Shown here: positions 17,663 to 25,457 of the stretch, one piece after another
How positions within the stretch are numbered: position 1 is the stretch's first letter
How the letters are laid out: each line of letters opens with the position of its first letter
Origin: JANPLN01 sp041736155
GTDB taxonomy: Bacteria; Bdellovibrionota; Bdellovibrionia; Bdellovibrionales; JAGQZY01
NCBI GenBank assembly: GCA_041736155.1
Contig: JBGSUL010000018.1
Location: forward strand, 6,847 to 70,846
Direction: 5' to 3'
DNA length: 64,000 nucleotides
Notes under the pieces: generated by a model
What the model was told of the DNA's origin: nothing
Database searches by the model: none
Seen by the model: only the letters and a program-made list of their open reading frames with translations
Program-made: the position numbers and the translations under genes

Positions 17663-18562
17663 TTACTTAGGTTCTACTAAGCCCCAAGAACGGAGTTGTT
17701 TACGGATACTCAAAGTCATTTTTTCTTGAGGAGTGAGTACCCTTTGTGCAAGTTTTCCATCTGAATTATTAAGAGAAGCATAAATCGTCGATTGGGCATC
17801 GCTTGAACTGAACGTAGTTTCAAACTTTATTTTTTCACAATTGATTTGAAAGTTAGTCATCTCGTAGTCGTCGTCATTCGTGTTAAATACAACACTTTTG
17901 TAATCAGCCAAAACTTTATATTCAAGCTGACTTCGTTTGTCCGTGGTGCTTACGTTCATAACTCGGCAAGGGAATGACAAAGAAAGAGACGTCGCTTTAT
18001 TTAGTTCAAGGTTAAGTGACTTCTTGTAAGGAATTGAAAGTACATTTTCATCCCAACTAGATACTAGAAAGCTTGAGTTGTCAGACTTTCTAAGTTTAAT
18101 AGAAAGTTCTATGTCAAAATTGCGAGGCTTTTCTTTTTCTACTTCTTGCAGAACATTCAGATAAACTAAATACATGCCAAGATTTTCGTCATAAATAATT
18201 TTTTGAATGAGAAAGTTTTGTTTACCGTTATTCTCCGACAAATAAGCAAGTCCCGAATCTAGTTTTAACTTATGTTTATTAAAAATCTTTTTATCAAAAA
18301 AATGGCTTAAAAATTGACTCTTCTCCGAGGACGACGAATTTCGATCAATCTTATAATACTCCGATATCATATTTTTAATAAAAGCCGCTTCTTTCTCAAT
18401 CTCCGGGGGAGACTCAATCTTTCCGAGTAGTTGACTTGAGTATTTATCGAAAGCAGCTATTAATCCAATCTCATTGTTAATTACATACAAAGATACCAAG
18501 AGTAGAGAGAAAACTACCAGAAATAGTAAATTTTTAAAAAAAGAAAAGATTCTACTTTTCAC
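17663..18562 (-). CDS. Bitopic membrane protein, possibly VirB8/TraE-like topology
   Basis: 299 residues. A short N-terminus and one transmembrane helix (LLFLVVFSLLLVSLYVI) are followed by a periplasmic domain with an alternating pattern (FLIQKIIYDENLGMYLVYLNV) reminiscent of VirB8/TraE NTF2-like folds. A beta-rich C-terminal part follows (LSLSFPCRVMNVS) with two cysteines. No confident family match is possible by eye. It is the last gene of the minus-strand operon with the histidine kinase and response regulator, and it overlaps the lipoprotein gene before it by 11 bases. A role in signal input or in the transfer apparatus is inferred from position only. Confidence 0.6.
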   Translation of the reverse strand: MKSRIFSFFKNLLFLVVFSLLLVSLYVINNEIGLIAAFDKYSSQLLGKIESPPEIEKEAAFIKNMISEYYKIDRNSSSSEKSQFLSHFFDKKIFNKHKLKLDSGLAYLSENNGKQNFLIQKIIYDENLGMYLVYLNVLQEVEKEKPRNFDIELSIKLRKSDNSSFLVSSWDENVLSIPYKKSLNLELNKATSLSLSFPCRVMNVSTTDKRSQLEYKVLADYKSVVFNTNDDDYEMTNFQINCEKIKFETTFSSSDAQSTIYASLNNSDGKLAQRVLTPQEKMTLSIRKQLRSWGLVEPK

Positions 18563-19025
18563 TCTTTTTGTCCTTCGATTTCTCGTTCATGTTGAGCTCT
18601 AATCTAAGATCTTGATGTATTTTGGCATTGGGCCCGTCGTCCACCCAAACATCAATTTTTTTGACTTTATATTTACCTTTTTTATATTCACCAACAGTTC
18701 CACTAGGTACGTAAAACTTTTCTTCATTTTCCGATATAAGCTCAAAATTTGGCTTAGTTTTGAGTGTCTGATTCTCTGCTCTGAGTGAGCTGAGTTCTTT
18801 ATCATCTGAGTAAAGATAATTACCAATAATTGCAGCAGCCGCAACAAATACGGCTGACCATAAGAATGCATGAGCTTCGGGTTTTTCATCATCAGGCGCT
18901 GTAGAATAGCCAATAACTCCTCCAACAGGTGCTGCCGCACCCATCATCGCCCAACGTGATTTAGAGTTGGTGGCACACGCAGAAGTAAGAGAAATGGTAA
19001 GAATAAATAGAGACATTTTTTTCAT
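18552..19025 (-). CDS. Small lipoprotein with glycine/alanine-rich membrane segment
   Basis: 157 residues beginning with a lipoprotein signal (LFILTISLTSAC, lipobox T-S-A-C). A glycine-rich stretch (MGAAAPVGGVIGYS) and a hydrophobic segment (FLWSAVFVAAAAIIGNYLY) follow, then a short coiled-coil-like region (ELSSLRAENQTL) and a polar C-terminal domain rich in lysine. The Gly/Ala stretches recall glycine-zipper proteins. It sits between the histidine kinase gene (seven bases away) and the bitopic protein gene (11-base overlap), so it belongs to the same operon. Function unknown; an accessory to sensing is possible. Confidence 0.65.
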   Translation of the reverse strand: MKKMSLFILTISLTSACATNSKSRWAMMGAAAPVGGVIGYSTAPDDEKPEAHAFLWSAVFVAAAAIIGNYLYSDDKELSSLRAENQTLKTKPNFELISENEEKFYVPSGTVGEYKKGKYKVKKIDVWVDDGPNAKIHQDLRLELNMNEKSKDKKSEK

Positions 19026-19032
19026 AAAATAC

Positions 19033-20373
19033 CTAACTTTGTAGTCCAGTTTCTAAGAATTGAATCCTAACAGTCGTACCTTTGCCCAAAAAAGAGTCAA
19101 TACTGATATTTCCACCCCAAGAATTCACCTTCTTTTTTACATAATAAAGACCAAGGCCGTTTCCATGGATTTTTCCTTTTGAAAAGTGCTCATCAAAGAC
19201 TTTTGGTAGATCGTGTAGAGCAATTCCTTTGCCGTTGTCTTCTACTAAAACTAAAGCTTCTGTATTTTTTTGAATGATGGAAACTTTTATTGATTTGCTA
19301 TTTTTATCTAAAGCTTCAATTCCGTTCTTAATGAGATTCGCAAAGACGCGCTTAAAATCTTTCCTATTCACTTTGAGTAATAACTCGCTAGGTGCGACAA
19401 TTTCAAATGAGACATTTGTGTTGAACCTCATTACTCCTTTAACAAGTTCTTGGCATATGGGAACAATGTCGATCAATTCTATTTGCTGACTGATAAACTG
19501 AGATTCTCTTTTATGAGTTTCCATGAGGTCAGATAAAATATCTTGTACGCGCTGATTATTTGTAGACAGTACATCTAACAAATCGTCATTTAAAAAATTG
19601 TATTCTTTCAATTTAATTTTTTCTTTTAATATATTGATATTACTTTGATGATTGTAAATTGGCTCCCGAAGATCGTGGGCCAATGTTTTGATAAAACGAG
19701 ATACTTCTTTTTCCATTCCAAGCTGAGTTTGAACTTCTGAAAGTTCGACTCTTGCTTCGACTCCGGCAGAAAGAAGCTCAATAATTTTATTTGTCTCGCG
19801 GTCTTCACTTCTGAGTGGAGTGGTTAGGGATGGATTTTCGTTCCATTTTTTAAGCGTGTCTATGGTGGTGTTCAGGGACTTTTTATAACCCATTAAAGGC
19901 TGGAGAGCTATTACGGCAAAAAGTATCAATACCAGAACAAACGCAAATGCAAACGTAGTGGTGCTAAATGTGCCTTGGATAAGAGCTGAGGTTGCTAGGC
20001 AGGTTTTAACGGGGCCGACCAAGATTCCTCTAAAGGTGACGTCAGCTTCAAATGGTCGATCACAAGAAGCAAGAATCTGCGATGAATTATCAGGCCAGTT
20101 AAACACAAGTTTTTTACTATAATAAACTTCGTATGCAGAAGTGTTAAAAGATTTAAGTACCATGAAGGCATCAGAAGTTGCCTTGGTGTTCTTATTTTCT
20201 AAAATGTTTTCCGCTAATTCATACTCTCTCTGCTGAATGTAGGATGAGATACTATTTTTCGACTCATCAATCTTTTTATAGAAAAGAAAAATAAAAAGTC
20301 CCGACACTAGACCTAGTGAGGTCAGGAGAATTAAGAAGGTAGATTTTTTAAATAACCACAGACTCTTAATCAT
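19033..20373 (-). CDS. Sensor histidine kinase
   Basis: 446 residues. Two transmembrane helices (about 11-32 and 138-160) bound a periplasmic sensor of about 105 residues with two cysteines. A linker leads to a HisKA helix with the phospho-accepting histidine 233 in TLAHDLREP. The ATP-binding domain shows the N box (NLIKNGIEAL), G1 box (VEDNGKGIA), F box (VFDEHFSKG) and G2 box (HGNGLGLYYVKKK). It phosphorylates a response regulator, most likely the NtrC-type protein encoded at the head of the same operon (23250-24764). Between them lies the ankyrin lipoprotein, a possible ligand-binding partner of the sensor. Confidence 0.9.
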   Translation of the reverse strand: MIKSLWLFKKSTFLILLTSLGLVSGLFIFLFYKKIDESKNSISSYIQQREYELAENILENKNTKATSDAFMVLKSFNTSAYEVYYSKKLVFNWPDNSSQILASCDRPFEADVTFRGILVGPVKTCLATSALIQGTFSTTTFAFAFVLVLILFAVIALQPLMGYKKSLNTTIDTLKKWNENPSLTTPLRSEDRETNKIIELLSAGVEARVELSEVQTQLGMEKEVSRFIKTLAHDLREPIYNHQSNINILKEKIKLKEYNFLNDDLLDVLSTNNQRVQDILSDLMETHKRESQFISQQIELIDIVPICQELVKGVMRFNTNVSFEIVAPSELLLKVNRKDFKRVFANLIKNGIEALDKNSKSIKVSIIQKNTEALVLVEDNGKGIALHDLPKVFDEHFSKGKIHGNGLGLYYVKKKVNSWGGNISIDSFLGKGTTVRIQFLETGLQS

Positions 20374-20382
20374 TAAAATTCC

Positions 20383-23253
20383 TTATTTACAAACTTTCGC
20401 GGTCGAAACCATTTTTGAGAATCCATATTTTGAATCGAGCGTCTGCAAGTAATTTATCATACTGCTGTCTTGATTTGCCAAAACGCAAACATTCCAGTCT
20501 TTTAGAAATTGAAGTTTTGCTTGTTGATGAGTTTCTTTATTAAAAGGAGATGTTTTACATTTTTTGCCAAAGTATAGTACATTTGGGTTTAAAAGATCTG
20601 TTATCAGATTGGAGTCTTCGTCTTCGTCTTTATCTTTTAATAAAAGTGTGCCCATCATTGAGTATCCACGACGAGAAAATTCTACGGAATAGGTGCCACT
20701 AACTGTGGCAACCATATTTACTGGCTCACAGGAATCAGACGATTGAGAGATGAATGTGTCAGACACATCGTTTTCGATATGATTAGATGTAAATGATCTG
20801 AAAAAATCAGACTCTGCTTGCGAAAGGATTTTTCCTGAGCACGATTTGTTCAATAAAGATTCTAAAGCAACAAATGAACCAATAGTCGTCCAATCTTTAA
20901 TTTCATTATCAGTGACATTTTCAAAGCGACACTGGACATCTGATGAAGGGATCGGAGATTGAAAAGAATCTAAAACTTTTGAAAATGATGGAAACTCATC
21001 AAGGGCATTAGCCCCAGCAACAACACTCATGAGTTCATAAATTGAAATTGGATTTATGCCAGTTAATTTTGCATTTTCTAAAAGCAAAAGTTCTTTAATA
21101 ATTTTTTGCCAAAACTCTTTATCTGTTGATAGGTACGCGTACACGGGACTAACTACAAGATTACTATAGCTGATGGGCATAAGAGTAATTCCAAGAGAAT
21201 CTGTTGTTGCATACTTGCCTTTTAACGAGTTTTCGATATTTTCTTTTCCAGCCCAGAGTAAAATACTTAGTGGAAGCATTTGCTGGGTTGGGAATAATTT
21301 TTGATTTATTGTTGCCCCTTTTTCAACAACGGAAATTGCGAAGGATTCGTTTTGAAATATTCTAAATACTTGTTTTAAGATCGGCATTAAAGTTCCGACC
21401 GCATCTTCGGATGACTTTTTGGCTTCAAAAATATGGAGCACAAGTATCCATGGGAGACTCATTTTAATTTCCCCACCAACTGCATCAGAAATCGCCAATT
21501 TATCATTAAAATTTTGTCCTATAGTAGAAATCACATTGGACTTGAGTAAAAGCTTATTCAGCGTATTCCAAGTAGTATTATTTTTTATTGAATACATCAA
21601 AAGAGAGTGAATCAGCGTTATTTTTTCTTCTTCAGGAAAAGAGTTAATAGGATGATCCGATAGAGCAACCAAGTAGTCCACCACCTCAACGTAAGAAGTG
21701 TCATTTTGCTCTACGATCCTTGAGACTGCATTGGTGAGTGCTGCTGCGCCGAAACTATTATCAAACGGAAGTCCAGACTGTTTCAAAGAAATGAGCTGAG
21801 ATTGTGCAAAAGGACCTGTTTTGGATTCTACGACGGCAACCTCGATAGCGTCAGTTTGCTCCGACGGGTCAAAGGGAATATTTGATTCTGTGAGGAGGCT
21901 TAGAATGCCTACATTGTTATTTTTAACAGCCGCAGCGAAAGCCCCTTTTGGAATTTTCCCAGAATAGTTTAAAGTGAAACTTACAAGATCTGTCTTTTGA
22001 CTTAATGTTAAGTTCGATACAATAATCTCTGAAAGAGTATTTGTTGAGGATCGATCCGTAGTATAGTCTAAAAATAAACTCACAATTTCCGTATAGGTCT
22101 TTTTATCAAGACCTTCCGCAAATCCCACTTTAAGAGTATTCAGTGAATGCTGATCGAGCGAATATCCTGATTTTTCAAGGCTACCTTTTCTCCAAGTGGT
22201 CAGAATGTCTTTGATAAGCATTGATTTTTTAGCTGTACCAGTGGATGAAAATGTGACACTTAGCACATCTTCAGTGAATGAGTTTTTATGACTTGCCGGA
22301 AAATTAAGTTTTAAAAATGAAGAATGAATAGCAACAACGCCGCTACTGTCATTTTGTATAGAGGTCTTAATAGAGTTCTGTGCAAGATTGTTTAAAAATT
22401 CAAAATTAAGAATGACCCGCTCTGTTGAGGCAATTACTTCGATTTGCTTTGAAAGCCAATTAGGGTTCTGAACAGAGTCTTCAACTTTTAAGTCCTCTAC
22501 TTTGATTCCATCTGTAAAAGCAAGGTCTACAACTACAATGGTGTTCTTCTGAACTCTCGCTGCATCAACGGCATCAATTAGATAAGAGAAAAATTCAGGA
22601 TTTTCCATTTTATTAGACGCGATTAGCAGTCGTTCTTGATTTTTAAGAACATCGAGTGACTCGTAAGATCGGCCTTCGATAAAATATTTGAGTAAGTCCT
22701 CAGCTCTGTCAGAGGGGCCGGAAATAAAAATAAATGGGTACTCGATTAATGTTTGTGTAGCCATTGGTAAGCTAAAAGGAATATTATTTTTTTTGATAAT
22801 CGAAAGCACTACGTCAAACTTTGAATCTGTTAAATTTTTAGCAATTGCAGTGGTCATTACCGAAATACTTTTTTGAAACAGTTTTTGTATTTCAGTGTCG
22901 TCCTTATGGATTTTGCTGTACGCAGTTTCTTTTGGACTATCTTTAATTGATACAAATGGCATAGCATTGGCTTTTAAAAGCATTTCCACTAGAACTGCGT
23001 CGCGCATCTGCACTGAACGAATCAAGACTGTGTTGCCCTGGGCATCATACTGTTCAAGGTCAGTACCAGTATTGATTAATGCTGCAACTGATTTGTAGTC
23101 TTTTTTGAGAACAGCATCAAAAAGTTCGTTACTTAATTCTGAATCAGACTTCTTTTCAGGAACTTCAACAATTCTAGGAGGGACCTCTTCTTTAAATGAG
23201 CAACTTGCTAACGCCAGCACAAAGATAATTATAATTCCCTTGCAGTATTTCAT
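20383..23253 (-). CDS. Large lipoprotein with ankyrin-like repeats
   Basis: A 956-residue protein with a lipoprotein signal (IIIFVLALASC). The first 120 residues hold ankyrin-like repeats (LFDAVLKKDYKSVAALINTG, TVLIRSVQMRDAVLVEMLL), and ankyrin-like fragments recur later (FAAAVKNNNVGILSLLTESN). The rest is helical and of unknown fold; a C-terminal domain with several cysteines follows (SSDSCEPVNMVATVSGTY). It starts four bases inside the end of the response-regulator gene and ends ten bases before the histidine kinase gene, so the three are one unit. The location suggests a periplasmic or surface adaptor that senses a signal or partner protein (inference). Confidence 0.75.
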   Translation of the reverse strand: MKYCKGIIIIFVLALASCSFKEEVPPRIVEVPEKKSDSELSNELFDAVLKKDYKSVAALINTGTDLEQYDAQGNTVLIRSVQMRDAVLVEMLLKANAMPFVSIKDSPKETAYSKIHKDDTEIQKLFQKSISVMTTAIAKNLTDSKFDVVLSIIKKNNIPFSLPMATQTLIEYPFIFISGPSDRAEDLLKYFIEGRSYESLDVLKNQERLLIASNKMENPEFFSYLIDAVDAARVQKNTIVVVDLAFTDGIKVEDLKVEDSVQNPNWLSKQIEVIASTERVILNFEFLNNLAQNSIKTSIQNDSSGVVAIHSSFLKLNFPASHKNSFTEDVLSVTFSSTGTAKKSMLIKDILTTWRKGSLEKSGYSLDQHSLNTLKVGFAEGLDKKTYTEIVSLFLDYTTDRSSTNTLSEIIVSNLTLSQKTDLVSFTLNYSGKIPKGAFAAAVKNNNVGILSLLTESNIPFDPSEQTDAIEVAVVESKTGPFAQSQLISLKQSGLPFDNSFGAAALTNAVSRIVEQNDTSYVEVVDYLVALSDHPINSFPEEEKITLIHSLLMYSIKNNTTWNTLNKLLLKSNVISTIGQNFNDKLAISDAVGGEIKMSLPWILVLHIFEAKKSSEDAVGTLMPILKQVFRIFQNESFAISVVEKGATINQKLFPTQQMLPLSILLWAGKENIENSLKGKYATTDSLGITLMPISYSNLVVSPVYAYLSTDKEFWQKIIKELLLLENAKLTGINPISIYELMSVVAGANALDEFPSFSKVLDSFQSPIPSSDVQCRFENVTDNEIKDWTTIGSFVALESLLNKSCSGKILSQAESDFFRSFTSNHIENDVSDTFISQSSDSCEPVNMVATVSGTYSVEFSRRGYSMMGTLLLKDKDEDEDSNLITDLLNPNVLYFGKKCKTSPFNKETHQQAKLQFLKDWNVCVLANQDSSMINYLQTLDSKYGFSKMVSTAKVCK

Positions 23254-24764
23254 GGCTTCTCCTGCTGAATATTTCCAAAGAACTTATATTTTTTGGAATA
23301 TAATGTATTTTCATTTATTTTTAAAATTTCAGCTTGTTTACGATTTTTTGATGAGACCGACATAGCTTCTTCAATAGCATTTTTTTCAATCAAGTGAGTT
23401 ACATCATCAAGGCCGAGATGATTGTCTTGCTGAACGAGTCGCTCTGCAATTTTTCTAATCAAGACTTCTAGTGGTTCAAAATCTCTCATTTTAACTGATT
23501 TTTTACCATCTACTTGTATAAGAATATTTTTCCACATGGAGTAGTCTCGTTTGCCATTTGGTTTAAGTGGACAAAAAATAAAAACTCTTTCAAGTTCGTT
23601 TCTTATACCTCGAATGTTAAATGGTATGTAATCACTTTGAAAATGTTCTTTGAGTGATTGCGGAAAATCAGTATAAGAAAAATCTTGTTTGTGTTCTCTC
23701 TGAATTTCATTGGTAATGAGCTGACAAATATAAGGTAAATCTTCTTTACGTTCTTGTAGGGACGGCATATTTAGGCTGACAATGCTGATTCTAGCGTAGA
23801 GGTCGGAACGAAAATATCCTTGCTTTACCATTTCTTCTAAATTTTTGTTTGTAGCGTATATGTTTCGAGCATTCATTTTGATGTCTGTGTTTCCACCTAC
23901 GCGACGGAAACTTTTCTCTTCAATGACCTTAAGCATACTTCCTTGCAGTTCCAGGGAGGCATCTCCAATTTCATCTAAAAAAAGATCCCCGCCAGCAGCG
24001 GCTTCAAAAAGTCCTTGTTTTCTTTCGTTAGAACTTGTGAATGAACCCTTTTCTGAACCGAATAATTCGGATTCGATCAGTGTTTTAGGTATAGAATTTA
24101 TATTGACGTTTATAAACGGTCTTTGCTGCTGTTTATTTGCTTCTTTTGTTAATTGGCTTAATCGTTTGGCGGCATGTGTTTTTCCGAGTCCTGATTCTCC
24201 AAGAATTAAAACAGGCGTATTTACTGAGGCTAGGGTCTTTAACTTAAAGTCAAAATCCTGCATTGCTTTTGACTTCACTATGTATGTGCCTGAATCAGTT
24301 TCACCTGTTGTCTTTTGAGAAAAAAGTTCGAGTTCAGTTTTTGCAGACTTTAGAGCGTTGAGAATTTGTTGGTCGCAGTACAGTTGATTATCAGCAGACG
24401 GTTTTTTTGATACATATCCTAATGCACCATATTGCATGGCTTTGACAGCAGCATGAACATCCTCGCAGGCAGTAATTACTAATATTTTAGAGCGAGGACT
24501 AATCTCTAGGATATTTGGAATTTCATCAATGCCATCAATTCTGTCGCCGTCCGGCGTTTCGCCCAGATCCTTATCGAGAAGAATCACATGAAATGTTTCT
24601 TCTCTGATTTTAAAGCGCATTTCTTCAACTGTGGTGGCTGTCTTTATATTAAGAAGGCTCTTATCAAGACTTTTAAAGATGGAAGAGACTCTATAATGAA
24701 GAGTAAATAGAGTATCTTTGTGATCATCCACAATTAAAATGCTGACCTGATCTCGACTATTCAT
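23250..24764 (-). CDS. NtrC-type sigma-54 activator response regulator
   Basis: 504 residues. A receiver domain (1-125) has the acidic pair in LIVDDH, phospho-acceptor aspartate 64 (ILLDKD) and lysine 120. A central AAA+ domain has Walker A GESGLGKT (189-196), Walker B GGDLFLDEIGD (258-268) and R-finger region FRSDLYARI. The C-terminal helix-turn-helix (about 470-504) is NRKQAEILKINENTLYSKK. The sigma-54-contacting loop, normally GAFTGA, reads GSFTSS (240-245): the F-T pair is kept but two glycine/alanine positions differ. It is divergent from the transfer operon, with a -24/-12 promoter and a large inverted repeat between them. It heads the five-gene minus-strand operon. Confidence 0.9.
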   Translation of the reverse strand: MNSRDQVSILIVDDHKDTLFTLHYRVSSIFKSLDKSLLNIKTATTVEEMRFKIREETFHVILLDKDLGETPDGDRIDGIDEIPNILEISPRSKILVITACEDVHAAVKAMQYGALGYVSKKPSADNQLYCDQQILNALKSAKTELELFSQKTTGETDSGTYIVKSKAMQDFDFKLKTLASVNTPVLILGESGLGKTHAAKRLSQLTKEANKQQQRPFINVNINSIPKTLIESELFGSEKGSFTSSNERKQGLFEAAAGGDLFLDEIGDASLELQGSMLKVIEEKSFRRVGGNTDIKMNARNIYATNKNLEEMVKQGYFRSDLYARISIVSLNMPSLQERKEDLPYICQLITNEIQREHKQDFSYTDFPQSLKEHFQSDYIPFNIRGIRNELERVFIFCPLKPNGKRDYSMWKNILIQVDGKKSVKMRDFEPLEVLIRKIAERLVQQDNHLGLDDVTHLIEKNAIEEAMSVSSKNRKQAEILKINENTLYSKKYKFFGNIQQEKP

Positions 24765-24844
24765 TGCCCCGTAACCCCTTTTGAACCCGATAACTGTATA
24801 TGCTTAAAATATAGGCTCCGCAAGTCATGGTGTAAAAGTTATAA

Positions 24845-24927
24845 AAAAGTCTTTAAATTTCGTGACTGTCTGTCTTGAATTTTAAAATTTAAAGACTTTC
24901 TAAGAGTCACGAAATTTAAAGACTTTT
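24845..24927. promoter_or_regulatory. Perfect 23-bp inverted repeat, candidate activator (UAS) site
   Basis: Arms 24845-24867 and 24905-24927 are exact reverse complements (core AAAGTCTTTAAATTT, then CGTGACT) separated by 37 bases. A further copy of the half-site AAATTTAAAGACTTT lies inside the spacer at 24885-24899, exactly 27 bases before its copy in the right arm. The sites lie 34-116 bases upstream of the -24 element at 24961, where NtrC-type activators usually bind, and between the regulator gene and the transfer operon. They may serve both activation of transfer and autoregulation. Confidence 0.7.
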
Positions 24928-24960
24928 AACTTTTCTATTTAAAATTGGGTATTTAAGTGA

Positions 24961-24976
24961 TGGCAGGTCTTTGGCA
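24961..24976 (+). promoter_or_regulatory. Candidate sigma-54 (-24/-12) promoter of the transfer operon
   Basis: TGGCAGGTCTTTGGCA matches the consensus TGGCAC-N5-TTGCA with two differences and keeps the invariant GG and GC at the required spacing (GG at 24962-24963, GC at 24974-24975). Transcription would begin near 24988 and run into the first gene at 25074. An NtrC-type activator is encoded divergently, and its likely binding sites lie directly upstream. Confidence 0.65.
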
Positions 24977-25008
24977 CTCCTTTTGATATATGTCGGTTTG
25001 ACTGAATA

Positions 25009-25031
25009 GAAAGTCTTTTAAGTTAAAGACA
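25009..25031. repeat. Additional palindromic half-site copy downstream of the promoter
   Basis: AAAGTCTTTTAAGTTAAAGAC repeats the AAGTCTTT / AAAGAC core of the upstream inverted repeat, now as a short palindrome in the presumed 5' leader of the transfer operon. A site below the start point would suit repression or looping rather than activation. Alternatively it folds in the leader RNA. Confidence 0.5.
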
Positions 25032-25073
25032 AAAAATCAGATCGTTTTGAACTTGAAAGAAAAAGGAGAATTT

Positions 25074-25289
25074 ATGATCGAACATGTTTTAGAAAAAATG
25101 GAGCCAACCAACATTAACGAGGTGAAGACAATTGTACGCACCTGGTATGGGAATCTGCCCATAGAAATCCTCGTTTTAAATAAGCGACTTCAACAAGCCA
25201 TCATGGAATTTGAAAAAACGTGCGAACGTGGCAGTTTTGATTTCGTGAGCTTTACCGAAGAGCCTCTTGCTCTTAGCGCCTCGGAGTAA
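25074..25289 (+). CDS. Small cytoplasmic protein, first gene of transfer operon
   Basis: 71 residues, helical and acidic, with no membrane segment. ATG 25074 has an AAAGGAG ribosome binding site; the upstream in-frame start at 25047 lacks one. The pattern (IEILVLNKRLQQAIMEFEKT) suggests a short helical bundle. No family is recognised. It is the first gene behind the sigma-54-type promoter, a position often taken by regulators or accessory factors. Confidence 0.55.
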   Translation: MIEHVLEKMEPTNINEVKTIVRTWYGNLPIEILVLNKRLQQAIMEFEKTCERGSFDFVSFTEEPLALSASE

Positions 25290-25292
25290 GCC

Positions 25293-25457
25293 ATGGATCA
25301 GCTTCGATTGATTGTGCTTAAAATGTTTAAAATATCAGATGAAGATCGTACAGAACCCGTTTCTGAGTTTGAACTTATCCTTCGAGACAGAATTAAAGAA
25401 GTTCTTGGGTTCTATTCAAATAAACAAAATATGAAGGTTGTTAAAAATGGAAAGTAA
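25293..25457 (+). CDS. Small hypothetical protein
   Basis: A 54-residue open frame from ATG 25293, three bases after the previous stop, ending inside the start of the coupling-protein gene (11-base overlap). It is mixed charged and helical (FELILRDRIKEVLGFY) and has no membrane segment. The tight fit between its neighbours suggests translational coupling. The ribosome binding site is weak (GGAGTAAGCC), so reality is moderately supported. Confidence 0.45.
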   Translation: MDQLRLIVLKMFKISDEDRTEPVSEFELILRDRIKEVLGFYSNKQNMKVVKNGK

